Shown here: piece by piece, positions 41,703-51,531 of the stretch
How positions within the stretch are numbered: the stretch's first letter is position 1
How the letters are laid out: every line of letters begins with the position of its first letter
DNA from: Frankia sp. QA3
Lineage (GTDB): Bacteria > Actinomycetota > Actinomycetes > Frankiales > Frankiaceae
Reading direction: 5' to 3'
DNA length: 64,000 nucleotides
NCBI RefSeq assembly: GCF_000262465.1
Contig: NZ_CM001489.1
Span: 4,160,028 to 4,224,027 of the forward strand
Program-made: the position numbers and the translations under genes
Notes under the pieces: model-generated
Told to the model about the DNA's origin: nothing
Database searches by the model: none
The model's input: only the letters and a program-made list of their open reading frames with translations

Positions 41703-42272
41703 TCAGGGGATGCGGCGCACGTAGGCGATCGCGTCCAGCGGCATGGTCCACCCCGACCGGACCCGCCCACGGCGGGCGAACTCGCCCACCGCATGCTCGG
41801 CGACCTCCAGGAAGTCCGCCCCCACCCGCACCGGAGTCCCGTGCAGGCTCGTCCCGTCCACGAGCAGCAGCGTGCACGCGGAGCGGTCGCGAACGAGCCC
41901 GCGCAGCACGTACCGCAGGTCCAGCTTCGCGGCCAGCGGCCCCTCGTGACCCGGCTGGGCGGAGACGACCGGCAGGTTCTCGACCGCGAGCAGCGACCGC
42001 ATCGGCACCAGCACCTCCGTCGCGCCGGGCTCGGCGAGCAGGAACCAGTCCACCCCCAGCGCGGACAGCGTGCCGTGCAGCGTCTCGGGCGCCCGCTGCC
42101 CGCCCAGCACCCGGCAGCGCGCCGGGTATCCCACGACCGGCCGCAGGCGATCGATCAGCCGCAGGTAGGCGGCCTCCCGGCGGCTGCGGTCGGCGAGCTC
42201 GGCGGCGAGCTCCGCGGCCTCGTTCGCCTCCCACTGCAGCTCCAGGTCCGCGAACAGGTCCTCCCAACGCAT
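41703..42272 (-). CDS. Conserved actinobacterial protein of unknown function (189 aa)
   Basis: MRWEDLFADLELQWEANEAA, then ELAAELADRSRREAAYLRLI, forms a helical N-terminal part. A beta-rich C-terminal part follows (LHGTLSALGVDWFLLAEPGA, then TEVLVPMRSLLAVENLP and WTMPLDAIAYVRRIP). This resembles an uncharacterised family encoded next to the AlpA-like/LysM/Rv3235/secA cluster in many actinobacteria. ATG at 42272 has GGGAGGAG upstream. Cytoplasmic by sequence. It is convergent with the AlpA-like gene and divergent from the LysM gene. Confidence 0.8.
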   Translation of the reverse strand: MRWEDLFADLELQWEANEAAELAAELADRSRREAAYLRLIDRLRPVVGYPARCRVLGGQRAPETLHGTLSALGVDWFLLAEPGATEVLVPMRSLLAVENLPVVSAQPGHEGPLAAKLDLRYVLRGLVRDRSACTLLLVDGTSLHGTPVRVGADFLEVAEHAVGEFARRGRVRSGWTMPLDAIAYVRRIP

Positions 42273-42433
42273 CAGGTCTCCTCCCGTACGGGTACGTTCC
42301 GCTGCACGCCGGCCGACTCGATCCCTCACGCACGACGCAAGCGGGATTGACAGTGGGACGCCAGAGGTTTACACAACCAAACATAGGCAAACGAAGTCGT
42401 TCGACGACATCCGGCAGACAGGAGCAGGCGACG

Positions 42434-43908
42434 ATGATCGCGGGAGCGGCTCGGCGGACGCTGGCGCTGTTCGCCGGCGCGGCCGGAGCCGTGGGCACGG
42501 CGATCATATTGATCGTCTTCGGCCCCCGGCTGGCGGACCTGCCGGGCAGCGTCGGCGACGTGCCGGACTGGTTCACCGCGGCGCCCGAGCAGGCCCTCGT
42601 CACGGTCGTCGGCGCGGTGGCATGGCTGTGCCTGCTCTGGCTGTGCCTGGGCGTCCTGCTCGGCGTGGCCGCCGCCATCCCCGGCGGCGTCGGCCGGCTC
42701 AGCGCGGCGCTGGCCCGCCTGATCCTGCCCCGCGCGGTGCGCCGGCTGATCGAGCTCGGCCTCGGCGTCACCCTGGTCGCCGGCGTCGCCCCGGTCATGG
42801 CGGCGATGCCCGCCGTGGCCGCCGGCAGCCACCCGGGCCCCGGGATCGGCGTCACGGCGCCAGCGACGTTTCCCGACCTCGGCCGCCCGGCGGCGGTCGG
42901 CCTCGGGGGCGCGCCGGGCGCGCCGGCAGCGGCCGCGGGTCACGCCACCGGCCTGCCGTCCCTCGACCGCCCGGCCGCGGGGGTGCCCGGCCCGGTCCAG
43001 GGCGACGCGGCCGGCACCGGCGCGGCCGGACCCCGGGTGCAGGACGTGGCTTACCGCGGCGAGGCCGTCCGTTCGGGCCCGGCCTCCCCCGGTGCGGCCG
43101 GGCTGCCCGACCTCGATCGCCCCGCCATGGCCATGCCCCCGGCTGCCCGACCTCGGCCGCCCCGCCTCCGCCGCCCCGGGGGGGAGCCGCCGAGTCGACG
43201 ACGGCCACGCGCTCCCCCGGCGCCGCACCGGCCCAATCGGCCGCCGCTCCCGAGAGCCCACCGTCGGCCGGTTCGACGCCCATCCACGCCCCGGCCTCGA
43301 CCGCGGGTACCAGCCCGACGATCTCCGTGCCGGGCCTGGGCGAGGCCATCCCCGTCGTCGACATGCACGCGACAGCACCGGCGTCGACCTCGTCGACGCC
43401 GCCCCGATCTCCGGACGCCGCCCAGAGCGGCGCTCCGGCGGCCCCTGACCCCGGCCCCCCCGTCCGGCTCACCACGGCCCGCACGTCGGCGAGCTGGCCG
43501 GATCTCGAGCGCCCGGCCACTGATCCGCCGCGCACCGCGACGCCGTCGACGGCACCGACCGGCCCGGCCCCCGCCGGCGGTGCCTCGACGGCGCCCGCAC
43601 CGAAACCCACACCCGCCTCCTCGGCGCCGGCACGCGACCCGCTGGTCCCGTCCTCCCACCGCGGCACGGGCGTTCCCGCCAGCCCGTCGGGCACCGGTCA
43701 GTCGCCACGCGGCGAGGCCGAGGAGGTCGTCGTCCTGCGCGGGGACAACCTGTGGACGATCGCCGCCCGCCATCTCGGCCCCACCGCCACGCACGAGCAG
43801 ATCGCGGCGGAATGGCCCCGCTGGTGGGCCGCGAACTCCGACGTGATCGGCCACGACCCGAACGTGATCCTTCCCGGCCAACGCCTCAGACCGCCATCCG
43901 GGCCCTGA
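42434..43908 (+). pseudogene. LysM-domain membrane protein interrupted by two frameshifts
   Basis: ATG at 42434 (GGAG nine bases upstream) opens a protein with two TM helices (TLALFAGAAGAVGTAIILIV and ALVTVVGAVAWLCLLWLCLG), then a Pro/Ala-rich stalk with xLPDLDRPA repeats. The frame is lost at the C-run 43136-43140. The middle continues in frame 3 (RLPDLGRPASAAPGGS) and shifts again at the G7 run 43178-43184 into frame 1. That frame completes the stalk and ends in a LysM-like domain (EEVVVLRGDNLWTIAARHLG, ending VILPGQRLRPP). Both breaks are single-base insertions in homopolymers. They could be sequencing errors or true decay. The protein would bind peptidoglycan at the cell envelope. Confidence 0.7.
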
Positions 43909-43935
43909 CCCCGCCCGCCACCATCGGAGCCTGCC

Positions 43936-44793
43936 GTGACCGCCACCTGTGCCCTGACCCTGCCCCGGCGACCACAGTCGGTCCCCGGCATGCGGCTGCT
44001 CCCCGTCACCCCGAACGAACCCCCCTACGACGACGAGATCGAGCCCGCCCCCGTGAGTACCACCGGCCGGCCGTCCCACACTCGGATCCGGCCCGCCCGG
44101 CGAGCCGGCGGCGCCGCCGACCGGACCGCCCGACCCGCGGCCGATCCCGGCGGGGGCGGCCATCGCCGCGGATCCACCGGCAGCCGTGGCGGGGGCCGCC
44201 CCGCCACTCCCCCCGGCGGCAGAACCACCGAGCGCCCGGAGAGCAGCCACGCGGATACCGACCGAACGGGCACGGGTTGCCCGGACACGGCCGCGGACCA
44301 CCCGAGCGGCCCCCGCAGCGGCGAGCAGCGGGCTGGTGGCGGCACCGTCACCGTGGACCGCTCGCCCCGGCAGTTGGCCGTGCCGGAGCAGGTGTTCACC
44401 GAGGCGGGACCGCTGCGACCGGCCTCAGGCGATCTGCCTGCGACGGGACGCCGACCGGCCCGCGCCCCCGCTACCGGCCGGCCGGTAGCGCCCGCGCGGG
44501 AGGCCGCCGTGATCGTCGTCCGGGCGATCGTCGAGGCACTCGGCGGCGTCCGGCCCGTGTCCCACCTCGCCGGTTGGACGACGCCCCGGCTTCAGAGCGA
44601 TCTCGAACGCATCGCCGCGCAGCTCAGCGACCGCCGCCGCGGGCAGGTGCGCAGCGTGCGGGTGAGTGAACCGCGGCCGGGCGTGGCCGAGGTGTCGGCG
44701 GTGATCAGCCGCGGCGCGCGGGCGGCTGCGCTGGCGCTGCGGATGGAGGCCGCGGGCGGCCGCTGGCGAGTCACGACCCTGCAGGTCGGCTGA
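43936..44793 (+). CDS. Rv3235 family protein (DUF6459-like)
   Basis: The 285-residue product has a long disordered Arg/Gly/Pro/Thr-rich N-terminal half (about 1-185). The conserved C-terminal domain follows: AAVIVVRAIVEALGGVRPVS, then LAGWTTPRLQSDLERIA and RGQVRSVRVSEPRPGVAEVS. It ends AAGGRWRVTTLQVG. The same domain is found in mycobacterial Rv3235, also near secA1. GTG at 43936 lies 27 bp after the LysM stop, with CGGAG upstream. The function is unknown. A SecA-associated or SecA2-associated role has been suggested by context only. Confidence 0.82.
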   Translation: MTATCALTLPRRPQSVPGMRLLPVTPNEPPYDDEIEPAPVSTTGRPSHTRIRPARRAGGAADRTARPAADPGGGGHRRGSTGSRGGGRPATPPGGRTTERPESSHADTDRTGTGCPDTAADHPSGPRSGEQRAGGGTVTVDRSPRQLAVPEQVFTEAGPLRPASGDLPATGRRPARAPATGRPVAPAREAAVIVVRAIVEALGGVRPVSHLAGWTTPRLQSDLERIAAQLSDRRRGQVRSVRVSEPRPGVAEVSAVISRGARAAALALRMEAAGGRWRVTTLQVG

Positions 44794-44813
44794 CCGAGCG
44801 GGGATCACAGTGT

Positions 44814-44868
44814 CCGCTTCCCGGCGCCGGACCGCGGGTGTTGCCCGTTGTCCGGCGGTCGGGAGCGG
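44814..44868. terminator. Bidirectional terminator between Rv3235-like gene and secA
   Basis: CCGCTTCCCG at 44814-44823 pairs with CGGGAGCGG at the right end (44860-44868, one bulge). CGCCGGA (44825-44831) pairs with TCCGGCG (44851-44857). The 19-nt loop lies between. The two flanking genes are convergent. Confidence 0.65.
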
Positions 44869-44886
44869 AGGGTGCGGGCGGCGCCC

Positions 44887-47838
44887 CTACTCGGCGTTGC
44901 GCCGCGCGGGATCGCCGTGGCACCGCTTGTACTTGCGACCCGAGCCGCACGGGCAGGGGGCGTTGCGAGCGGGGCGGGCACTCGCCCCCGTCACCGACCC
45001 GCCGGCGCCACGAGCCGCGCCGCCACCGACCGGCGGCTCGGCGCCTGAGTCCAGGGTGGTGACCGGTCCGGAGCCCCCGTCGACCGACGGCGCGGTGTAG
45101 CGAAGCCCACCGGTCGGGCGGCGCGGCTCCAGGCCCTTGACGAAGACCGGCGGCGCGGCGGGCGGCGCCGGCGCAGCCGGGGCCTCCGGTGGCGTCCGGC
45201 GCGCGGCCGCCCTGTCGCCCGAGGCGGGCACATCCTCCGGCAGGGCCACGGGCACCACCGATGCGGGCAGGGCAGCGGCTCCCGCCGGAGCCGCGGGAGC
45301 GACCGAGACGCTCTCCGCGGGGGCCGCCTCACTCTCCTGGCCGGCGATCTGGACCTCGACGTTGAACAGGAGGCGGACGGACTCCTCCTTGATGCCCTCC
45401 ATCATCGTCTGGAACATGTCGAAACCCTCGCGCTGGTATTCGACCAGCGGGTCGCGCTGCCCCATCGCCCGCAGGCCGATGCCCTCCTGCAGGTAGTCCA
45501 TCTCGTAGAGGTGCTCGCGCCACTTGCGGTCCAGCACGGCGAGGACGACCCGTCGCTCCAGCTCGCGCATGATCGGCTCGTCGTCGGCGCCTTCGCCGAG
45601 GTCGAGCTCGCGGCGGTCGTACGCCTCCTGCGCGTCGGCCTGGATGTCCTCCAGCAGGTGGTCGGGGGTGAGCCCGTCCCGGTCATCGGTGCCGGGCGCT
45701 TCCACCCCGACGGGATAGAGCTGGCCGAGCGCGGTCCACAGGGTGTCGAGGTCCCACTCCTCGGGGTAGCCGTCGGAGGTGGCGCCGCGCACGTACCCCT
45801 CGACGGTGTCGTCGACGAAGTGCCGCACCTGCTCGTGCAGGTCGGCGCCGTCGAGGACCTTGCGGCGCTCGTCGTAGATGACGGTGCGCTGCTTGTTCAT
45901 GACCTCGTCGTACTTGAGGACGTTCTTGCGGATCTCGAAGTTCTGGCCCTCGACCTGGGTCTGGGCCGACCGGATCGCCCGCGTCACGATCTTCGACTCG
46001 ATCGGGACGTCCTCGGGGATGTTGAGGCGATCCATGATTCCCTCGACGGCGGCGGCGTTGAACAGCCGCATGAGGTCGTCACCGAGGGAGAGGTAGAAGC
46101 GCGACTCTCCGCGGTCGCCCTGCCGGCCGGCCCGGCCGCGCAGCTGGTTGTCGATGCGCCGGGACTCGTGCCGTTCGGTGCCGAGCACGTACAGACCGCC
46201 GGCCTCGACGACCTCCTCGTGCTCGGTCTTCACCGACTGACGGGCCTTCTCCAGCGCCTCCTGCCAGGCGGCCTCGTAGTCCTCGGGAGTTTCGATGGGC
46301 GACAGTCCGCGCTGGCGCAGCTCGGCCTGGGCGATGAACTCCGGGTTCCCGCCGAGCATGATGTCGGTACCGCGGCCGGCCATGTTCGTCGCCACTGTGA
46401 CGGCGCCCTTGCGGCCCGCCTCGGCGATGATGGTCGCCTCCCGCTCGTGGTGCTTGGCGTTGAGGACCTCGTGCGGCACGCCCCGCTTGGTCAGCTCCTT
46501 GGACAGGTACTCGGACTTCTCCACGCTCGTGGTGCCGACCAGGACCGGCTGGCCCTTCTCGTGCCGCTCGGCGATGTCCTCGACCACGGCGTCGAACTTC
46601 GCGATCTCGGTCTTGTAGACGACGTCCGGCTGGTCGTTACGGATCATCGGCTTGTTCGTCGGGATCGGCACCACGCCGAGCGAGTAGATCTGGTGGAACT
46701 CGGCCGCCTCGGTCATGGCGGTACCGGTCATTCCGGAAAGCTTGTCGTAAAGCCGGAAGTAGTTCTGCAGGGTGATCGTCGCGAGGGTCTGGTTCTCCTG
46801 CTTGATCTCGACCTTTTCCTTGGCCTCGATCGCCTGGTGCATTCCCTCGCTGTAGCGCCGGCCGTGCAGCACCCGGCCGGTGAACTCGTCGACGATGAGG
46901 ACCTCGCCGTCGGTGACGATGTAGTCCTTGTCCCGCTTGTAGAGCTCCTTGGCCTTCAGCGAGTTGTTCAGGTAGCCCACGAGGGGGGTGTTCACCGACT
47001 CGTAGAGATTGTCGATGCCGAGCTGGTCCTCGACCTTCTCGACGCCGGACTCGGTGATGGCGACCGTCCGCTTGCCCTCTTCGACCTCGTAGTCGACGTC
47101 GCGCTCCAGCAGCGGGGCGATCCGGGCGAATTCCGTGTACCAGCGGGTCGGGTGGTCCGCCGGGCCGCTGATGATCAGCGGCGTGCGGGCCTCGTCGATG
47201 AGGATGGAGTCGACTTCGTCGACCACCGCGAAGTTGTGGCCGCGCTGGACCAGCTCGTCCGCGCTCCAGGCCATGTTGTCGCGCAGATAGTCGAACCCGA
47301 ACTCGTTGTTCGTGCCGTAGGTGATGTCGCAGGCGTACTGAGCGCGACGCACCGGGGGCGGCATCTGCGGGTGGATCACCCCGACGGTGAGCCCGAGAAA
47401 ACGATGGACGCGGCCCATGTTCTCGGCGTCACGCTGGGCGAGGTAGTCGTTGACCGTGACGACGTGCACGCCCTTGCCGGACAGGGCGTTCAGATACGCG
47501 GGCAGAGTGGAGACCAGCGTCTTGCCCTCACCGGTCTTCATCTCGGCGATGTTGCCCAGATGAAGCGCCGCGCCGCCCATGATCTGCACGTCGAAGTGCC
47601 GCTGGCCGAGCGTGCGCCGGGCGGCCTCGCGGACGGCGGCGAATGCCTCGGGCAGCAGGTCGTCGAGGGACTCCCTGCCCTCCCCGACACGCTGGCGGAA
47701 CTCGTCGGTCATGCCGCGCAGCTCGCCGTCGGACAGCCCGGTGAAGTCGTCCTCGATCAGGTTCACCTGCTCGGCGATCGCCTTGAGCTTGCGCAGAATC
47801 CGGCCCTCGCCGGCACGCAAGATCTTGTCTAGAACCAC
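44887..47838 (-). CDS. secA: Preprotein translocase motor subunit SecA
   Basis: The 983-residue ATPase pushes preproteins through SecYEG. NBD1 has Walker A MKTGEGKT (about residue 100) and DEAD-type Walker [13 protein letters not shown]. The preprotein cross-linking domain, helical scaffold ([13 protein letters not shown]) and NBD2 ([32 protein letters not shown]) are all in order. The C-terminus has a disordered Pro/Ala linker and the SecB-type zinc motif [14 protein letters not shown]. The start is the GTG at 47838 with GGAGGAG upstream, giving [18 protein letters not shown]; the frame extends to 48300 without SecA similarity. Likely the essential SecA1. Confidence 0.97.
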   Translation of the reverse strand: MVLDKILRAGEGRILRKLKAIAEQVNLIEDDFTGLSDGELRGMTDEFRQRVGEGRESLDDLLPEAFAAVREAARRTLGQRHFDVQIMGGAALHLGNIAEMKTGEGKTLVSTLPAYLNALSGKGVHVVTVNDYLAQRDAENMGRVHRFLGLTVGVIHPQMPPPVRRAQYACDITYGTNNEFGFDYLRDNMAWSADELVQRGHNFAVVDEVDSILIDEARTPLIISGPADHPTRWYTEFARIAPLLERDVDYEVEEGKRTVAITESGVEKVEDQLGIDNLYESVNTPLVGYLNNSLKAKELYKRDKDYIVTDGEVLIVDEFTGRVLHGRRYSEGMHQAIEAKEKVEIKQENQTLATITLQNYFRLYDKLSGMTGTAMTEAAEFHQIYSLGVVPIPTNKPMIRNDQPDVVYKTEIAKFDAVVEDIAERHEKGQPVLVGTTSVEKSEYLSKELTKRGVPHEVLNAKHHEREATIIAEAGRKGAVTVATNMAGRGTDIMLGGNPEFIAQAELRQRGLSPIETPEDYEAAWQEALEKARQSVKTEHEEVVEAGGLYVLGTERHESRRIDNQLRGRAGRQGDRGESRFYLSLGDDLMRLFNAAAVEGIMDRLNIPEDVPIESKIVTRAIRSAQTQVEGQNFEIRKNVLKYDEVMNKQRTVIYDERRKVLDGADLHEQVRHFVDDTVEGYVRGATSDGYPEEWDLDTLWTALGQLYPVGVEAPGTDDRDGLTPDHLLEDIQADAQEAYDRRELDLGEGADDEPIMRELERRVVLAVLDRKWREHLYEMDYLQEGIGLRAMGQRDPLVEYQREGFDMFQTMMEGIKEESVRLLFNVEVQIAGQESEAAPAESVSVAPAAPAGAAALPASVVPVALPEDVPASGDRAAARRTPPEAPAAPAPPAAPPVFVKGLEPRRPTGGLRYTAPSVDGGSGPVTTLDSGAEPPVGGGAARGAGGSVTGASARPARNAPCPCGSGRKYKRCHGDPARRNAE

Positions 47839-48150
47839 GGGCGAAACTCCTCCGGCAGGCATGTCGGCGAGGCACCGACCACACGATGCTAGCCCCTGGA
47901 CCGTCCCCCACAACATCCATCGGGACGCGGTTCCTCCGGCCGCGGTCGAGGACGGGGTGTGCGGGGTGGGGACGGGTACCGACGCCCGGGGGCGGGGATT
48001 GCGTGGGCACAAACGAGCAGGACAACAGGGGCGACGACGCGGGGACACGCTGGCGTCACCCACTCCAACGACCGGGGGCGCCATGGGGTGCCCGGGTGGG
48101 TGGACGGGGGTACGCCACGGGGCCGGCGGCGAGCCGGTAAAAGGAGAGAC
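47839..48150. other. Intergenic, 312 bp, divergent between secA and the GNAT gene
   Basis: No supported gene. It holds both promoters. GGGGGCGCC and GGTGCCC near 48070-48090 form a short imperfect dyad. No known operator was recognised. Confidence 0.35.
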
Positions 48151-48723
48151 ATGCCGTCTCTCGAACCGGCGGAGATCACCGCCGGCCGCCTGCATCTGCG
48201 CCCATGGCGCCCCTATGACGTCGACGCCGTGCACGAGGCCTGCCAGGATCCGGAGATTCCGCGGTGGACGCAGGTGCCCACGCCCTACGAACGTCGGCAC
48301 GCCGAAGACTTCGTGACCCGGCAGGCCCCCGCCGCCTGGGCGGACGGGACCGGCGCACTGTTCGCGGTGGTCGACGCCACGACCGAGGGGCTGCTCGCCT
48401 CGGTCGCGCTGCTGGACATCACCGACCAGGGCGACGCCGATCTCGGCTACTGGTGCGCGGCGCCGGCCCGCGGCCAGGGCGTGATGTCACAGGCGGTGAC
48501 GACCGTGACCCGCTGGGGCTTCGGGGCACTTGGACTGGCCCGGATTGGCTGGCGGGCCCAGGTCGGCAACACCGCGTCCCTCCGGGTGGCCGAGAAATGC
48601 GGATTCACGCTGGAGGGAACCCTGCGACAGGCCCTGGTGGTGGGCGACGGACGGCGAGTCGACTGCTGGGTGGGCTCCCGACTCCCGGACGATCCACCCC
48701 CACCCGGTAACCTGCACCGATGA
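48151..48723 (+). CDS. GNAT family N-acetyltransferase (RimJ/RimL type)
   Basis: A 190-residue acetyl-CoA-dependent acetyltransferase: [20 protein letters not shown], then [20 protein letters not shown] (acetyl-CoA loop R/Q-x2-G-x-G/A type) and [20 protein letters not shown], then [20 protein letters not shown]. These are the hallmarks of the RimJ/RimL subgroup that modifies protein N-termini or small amines. ATG at 48151 is preceded by AAGGAGAGAC. It is convergent with the response regulator, with one base between the two stop codons. Confidence 0.92.
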   Translation: MPSLEPAEITAGRLHLRPWRPYDVDAVHEACQDPEIPRWTQVPTPYERRHAEDFVTRQAPAAWADGTGALFAVVDATTEGLLASVALLDITDQGDADLGYWCAAPARGQGVMSQAVTTVTRWGFGALGLARIGWRAQVGNTASLRVAEKCGFTLEGTLRQALVVGDGRRVDCWVGSRLPDDPPPPGNLHR

Positions 48724-48724
48724 C

Positions 48725-49438
48725 TCAGGTGATTTCGAGCAGTTTCTCCCGGACCGCGTAGACCACCGCTTCCATCCTGGAATGCAGCTGCAGCTTCTCC
48801 AGGATGTTGCGAATGTGGTTTTTCACGGTGTTCTCACTGATGTAGAGCTGCTTGGCGATGTCGCGGTTGTTCATGCCCTTGGCGACGAGGCGCAGCACCT
48901 CCATCTCCCGGTCGGTGAGCCGGGGGGTGGGTAGCTGCGGCCGGTCGTCCTTGTTCTTGATCATCGCCGCGAACTCGCTGAGCAGCTTCGACGCCATCGA
49001 CGGGCTGATCAGGCTCTGCCCGCCGTAGACGGCGCGGATGTCGGCGGCGACCTCGTCGATGGAGATCTCCTTGAGCAGGTAGCCCATGGCCCCTGCCTTG
49101 ATCGCGTCGTAGAGGTCAGCCTCCTCGTCACTGATCGTCAACATGACGATCTTCGCGCTCGGCACCGCCTCCTTGATGGCGCTCGTGGCGTCGATCCCGC
49201 CGCGACGCGGCATCCGCACGTCCATGAGCACGATGTCGGGAGCCATCTCCTTCGCCATCGTCACGGCCTCGGACCCGTCCGCGGCCTCCCCGACGACCTC
49301 GATGTCGACCTCCTGGCCCAGCACCATCTCCAACCCGCGCCGGAACAGTGCATGGTCGTCGACGATGAGCACCCGGATGGGGTTCGCCTCCGATGGCGTC
49401 GGCAGCACCTCCTCAGAGCGCTGCTCCTCCACCGTCAT
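48725..49438 (-). CDS. NarL/LuxR family response regulator
   Basis: 237 residues: receiver domain (IRVLIVDDHALFRRGLEMVL, phospho-acceptor Asp73 in IVLMDVRMPRRGG, KEISIDEVAADIRAVYGG) and C-terminal LuxR HTH (LTDREMEVLRLVAKGMNNRD, then IAKQLYISENTVKNHIRNIL). ATG at 49438 has an ideal AAGGAGG. No kinase gene adjoins it, so it is an orphan here. It sits between secA and hpf, a neighbourhood conserved in actinobacteria, which suggests a growth-phase or stress role. Confidence 0.95.
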   Translation of the reverse strand: MTVEEQRSEEVLPTPSEANPIRVLIVDDHALFRRGLEMVLGQEVDIEVVGEAADGSEAVTMAKEMAPDIVLMDVRMPRRGGIDATSAIKEAVPSAKIVMLTISDEEADLYDAIKAGAMGYLLKEISIDEVAADIRAVYGGQSLISPSMASKLLSEFAAMIKNKDDRPQLPTPRLTDREMEVLRLVAKGMNNRDIAKQLYISENTVKNHIRNILEKLQLHSRMEAVVYAVREKLLEIT

Positions 49439-49469
49439 CTGACCTCCTTAGGACCACTTTCACCCCGGT

Positions 49470-49505
49470 CACGCCACCCCACGCGACTACACGCGGGGTG
49501 GCGTG
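49470..49505 (-). terminator. Hairpin terminator downstream of hpf
   Basis: CACGCCACCCC (49470-49480) and GGGGTGGCGTG (49495-49505) form a perfect 11-bp stem, with a 14-nt loop that can pair further. It lies between the hpf stop and the response-regulator start, both on the minus strand. No U-tract. Confidence 0.7.
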
Positions 49506-49570
49506 CCGTGCACTCCGACACCCGAGGCAAATGGTCCCACGTCAGCCGGTGGACGTGACCTGCAGATCGT

Positions 49571-50365
49571 CTAAAGAGCGACCGAGCTCGCGAAGGCGCC
49601 GCGATCCTGCGCCGATTGGTCCACGCCATGGTGCGCGTCCAGCGACGCGGCGGCCGCCGCCCCGGCCGGGCCCGCGAGCCTGATCACGCCGTAGTCGTAG
49701 CCGACGCGACGGTAGACGACGCTGGGCAGGCCGAGGTCGACGTCCAGGAAGAGGTAGAAGTCGTGCCCGACCAGCTCCATGTTGGACAGGGCATCCTCGA
49801 GCGTCATCGGGTCGGCCTCGTGCGTCTTCTCCCGCACGACCAGCGGCGCCTGGTCCGCCGCCTCGCCCCGGCCGGCCGGGCTGTCGGCTGCGGCGAGCGC
49901 GTCGGCGGGGGCCGCGACGACCGGGCGCACCGAGTGCCCCACGGACGGTTGCGCTTCGGGGGCGGGACGCAGGTCGGCCGGGCGGGTGCCCTCCAACGGC
50001 ATCAGGCTCTCCAGCGGCACGGAGGTGATGCCGGCCGGCTTGGCACCGGCGTGGTTGGCGTGGTGACGGACTCGCCGGTCGGCGGCCCGGCGCAGGCGCT
50101 CGGTGAGCTTGCCGGTGGCCAGGTCGAGGGCGGCGTAGCAGTCGGCTGCGGCGGCCTCGGCCCGGATCACCGGGCCCCGCGAGTACACGGTGAGCTCGAC
50201 CCGGTCACAGACGTCGGACAGCCGGGGGTTGTGCTCCTTCGACAGCTCGACGTCGACACTGATGATGTTGGAGTCCAGCCGCTCCAACTTGGCGAGCTTG
50301 GCCTCAACATGATTGCGGAACCGTTCCGGAACCGCAGTGTGCCTGCCCTTGACCACGATGTCCAC
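49571..50365 (-). CDS. hpf: Ribosome hibernation-promoting factor, long form
   Basis: 264 residues. The N-terminal S30AE domain (VDIVVKGRHTAVPERFRNHV, then EAKLAKLERLDSNIISVDVE and YAALDLATGKLTERLRRAAD) is joined by a variable linker to the C-terminal dimerisation domain (VVREKTHEADPMTLEDALSN, then MELVGHDFYLFLDVDLGLPS). The C-terminal domain promotes 100S ribosome dimers. The GTG at 50365 has GGGAGG eight bases upstream; the longer frame to 50509 is non-conserved. It extends ~45 residues past the usual C-terminus with an Ala-rich tail. Confidence 0.95.
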   Translation of the reverse strand: MDIVVKGRHTAVPERFRNHVEAKLAKLERLDSNIISVDVELSKEHNPRLSDVCDRVELTVYSRGPVIRAEAAAADCYAALDLATGKLTERLRRAADRRVRHHANHAGAKPAGITSVPLESLMPLEGTRPADLRPAPEAQPSVGHSVRPVVAAPADALAAADSPAGRGEAADQAPLVVREKTHEADPMTLEDALSNMELVGHDFYLFLDVDLGLPSVVYRRVGYDYGVIRLAGPAGAAAAASLDAHHGVDQSAQDRGAFASSVAL

Positions 50366-50694
50366 GCGATCCACCTCCCGTTCGCCATTTCCGGCGACGC
50401 GACCTGCGCCAGCGGCCAGCCGTGCGCCGGCATGTTGCGGCGTCCCCCGGGATACGTCACGGCCTCGGGTCGAGACGATCCACGGACGCCCTGTCCACGG
50501 TTGTCGCACCTTTCCGTCGTGCCGTTTGCGGTCGGTCGCCCGCGTTCGGCTCCTTCCCCTCTGCGGCGCCCCTACTCCGCCCGTCAGCCCAGCATCCGCA
50601 CGACGCGTGCGCTACGCCCGGCAGGCATGAGGGCCTGCCACCGCCGGGCCATTCGCCCCTTGCGGGCCGGCGCGGACGGCGCGTACCGGCAGTT
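50366..50694. other. Intergenic, 329 bp, between ComF gene and hpf
   Basis: No supported gene; upstream region of hpf. It includes a TGTCCACGG sequence at 50500 similar to a DnaA half-site. No hairpin or repeat stands out. Confidence 0.35.
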
Positions 50695-51531
50695 TCACCC
50701 CGGCGGACCGTGGATCGCGGGTAGGCCGACTCTTCCGCGCGTCGGATCGGTGACGGCGACCACGGCGACCGCGGTGGTTCGCACGGAGGCGGCCCGCAAC
50801 GCCCGCACCGCCTCCCCCATCGTCGCGCCGGTTGTCAGCACGTCGTCGACTACGACGACCCGCGCGCCCGCCGGCAATGTCGCGCGTCGGGCCGCCCGCG
50901 CTGGATTCACCACCTCGAAGGCGCCGGCGAGGTTCACCGCCCGCGCCGCGGCGCCCAGCCCGGCCTGGTCGGCGAGCCGGCGCACCGGCCGCAGCACGGG
51001 CGCGACGCGCACCCGGTGACCGTGGCGGCGCAGCACGGCGGCTGCCGCGGAACACAGCAGCGCCAGATGATCGAAGCCCCGGCGACGGCGCGCCGCCGCA
51101 GTGGAGGGCACCGGCACGAGCACGAACGCAGGCGCGGGTGCCGGCGCGGAACGGACCCCGCTGGGACCACCCAGGGCGGCGGGCGCGGCAGCCGGCAGCG
51201 CCCGCGCGACCGCGCGGGCCAGTGCGGCGCCCAGCGGCCGGGCGGCGTCCACCCGGCCGCGCTCCTTGTAGGCCAGCAGAATCGACCGAACCCGGCCACC
51301 GTAACGAGCCGCCGCCAGACACGGCGGCAGCCCCCGCCGCCGCGGGGTGGCCATGGGACCCGCGGCGGCGAGGAAGGCTGGACCGCGCAGCTCCGCGACG
51401 CACGCCGGACAGACGGACGCCCCGCGACCACCGCAGCCGGCGCAGGAGAGCGGCACGATCAGGTCGGCGAGGATCGCCAGGTTCCGGACAAGCAGGGGCA
51501 GGAATGCGCGGGCCATGAGAGGAAGGATCAT
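50695..51531 (-). CDS. ComF family protein (phosphoribosyltransferase fold)
   Basis: 278 residues. An N-terminal zinc ribbon (CAGCGGRGASVCPAC) is followed by ARYGGRVRSILLAYKERGRV. A type I phosphoribosyltransferase domain follows, with PRPP loop VVVVDDVLTTGATMGEAVRA. ComF/GntX proteins take part in DNA uptake in competent bacteria; in actinobacteria the role is unproven. The start is uncertain: ATG at 51531 or 51516, neither with a strong ribosome site. Much of the frame upstream to 52167 is unrelated repeat sequence. Confidence 0.9.
   Translation of the reverse strand: MILPLMARAFLPLLVRNLAILADLIVPLSCAGCGGRGASVCPACVAELRGPAFLAAAGPMATPRRRGLPPCLAAARYGGRVRSILLAYKERGRVDAARPLGAALARAVARALPAAAPAALGGPSGVRSAPAPAPAFVLVPVPSTAAARRRRGFDHLALLCSAAAAVLRRHGHRVRVAPVLRPVRRLADQAGLGAAARAVNLAGAFEVVNPARAARRATLPAGARVVVVDDVLTTGATMGEAVRALRAASVRTTAVAVVAVTDPTRGRVGLPAIHGPPG

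Noticed and set aside
40958..43846. Very long + strand open frame of 962 codons
   Set aside because: It is stitched from a shadow of cpaB, intergenic DNA and shadows of two other genes; only the central part (from 42434) is the true LysM-protein N-terminus.
45511..47832. 773-codon plus-strand frame opposite secA
   Set aside because: Antisense shadow of a highly conserved gene; Leu/Val/Asp/Gly-biased with no domain.
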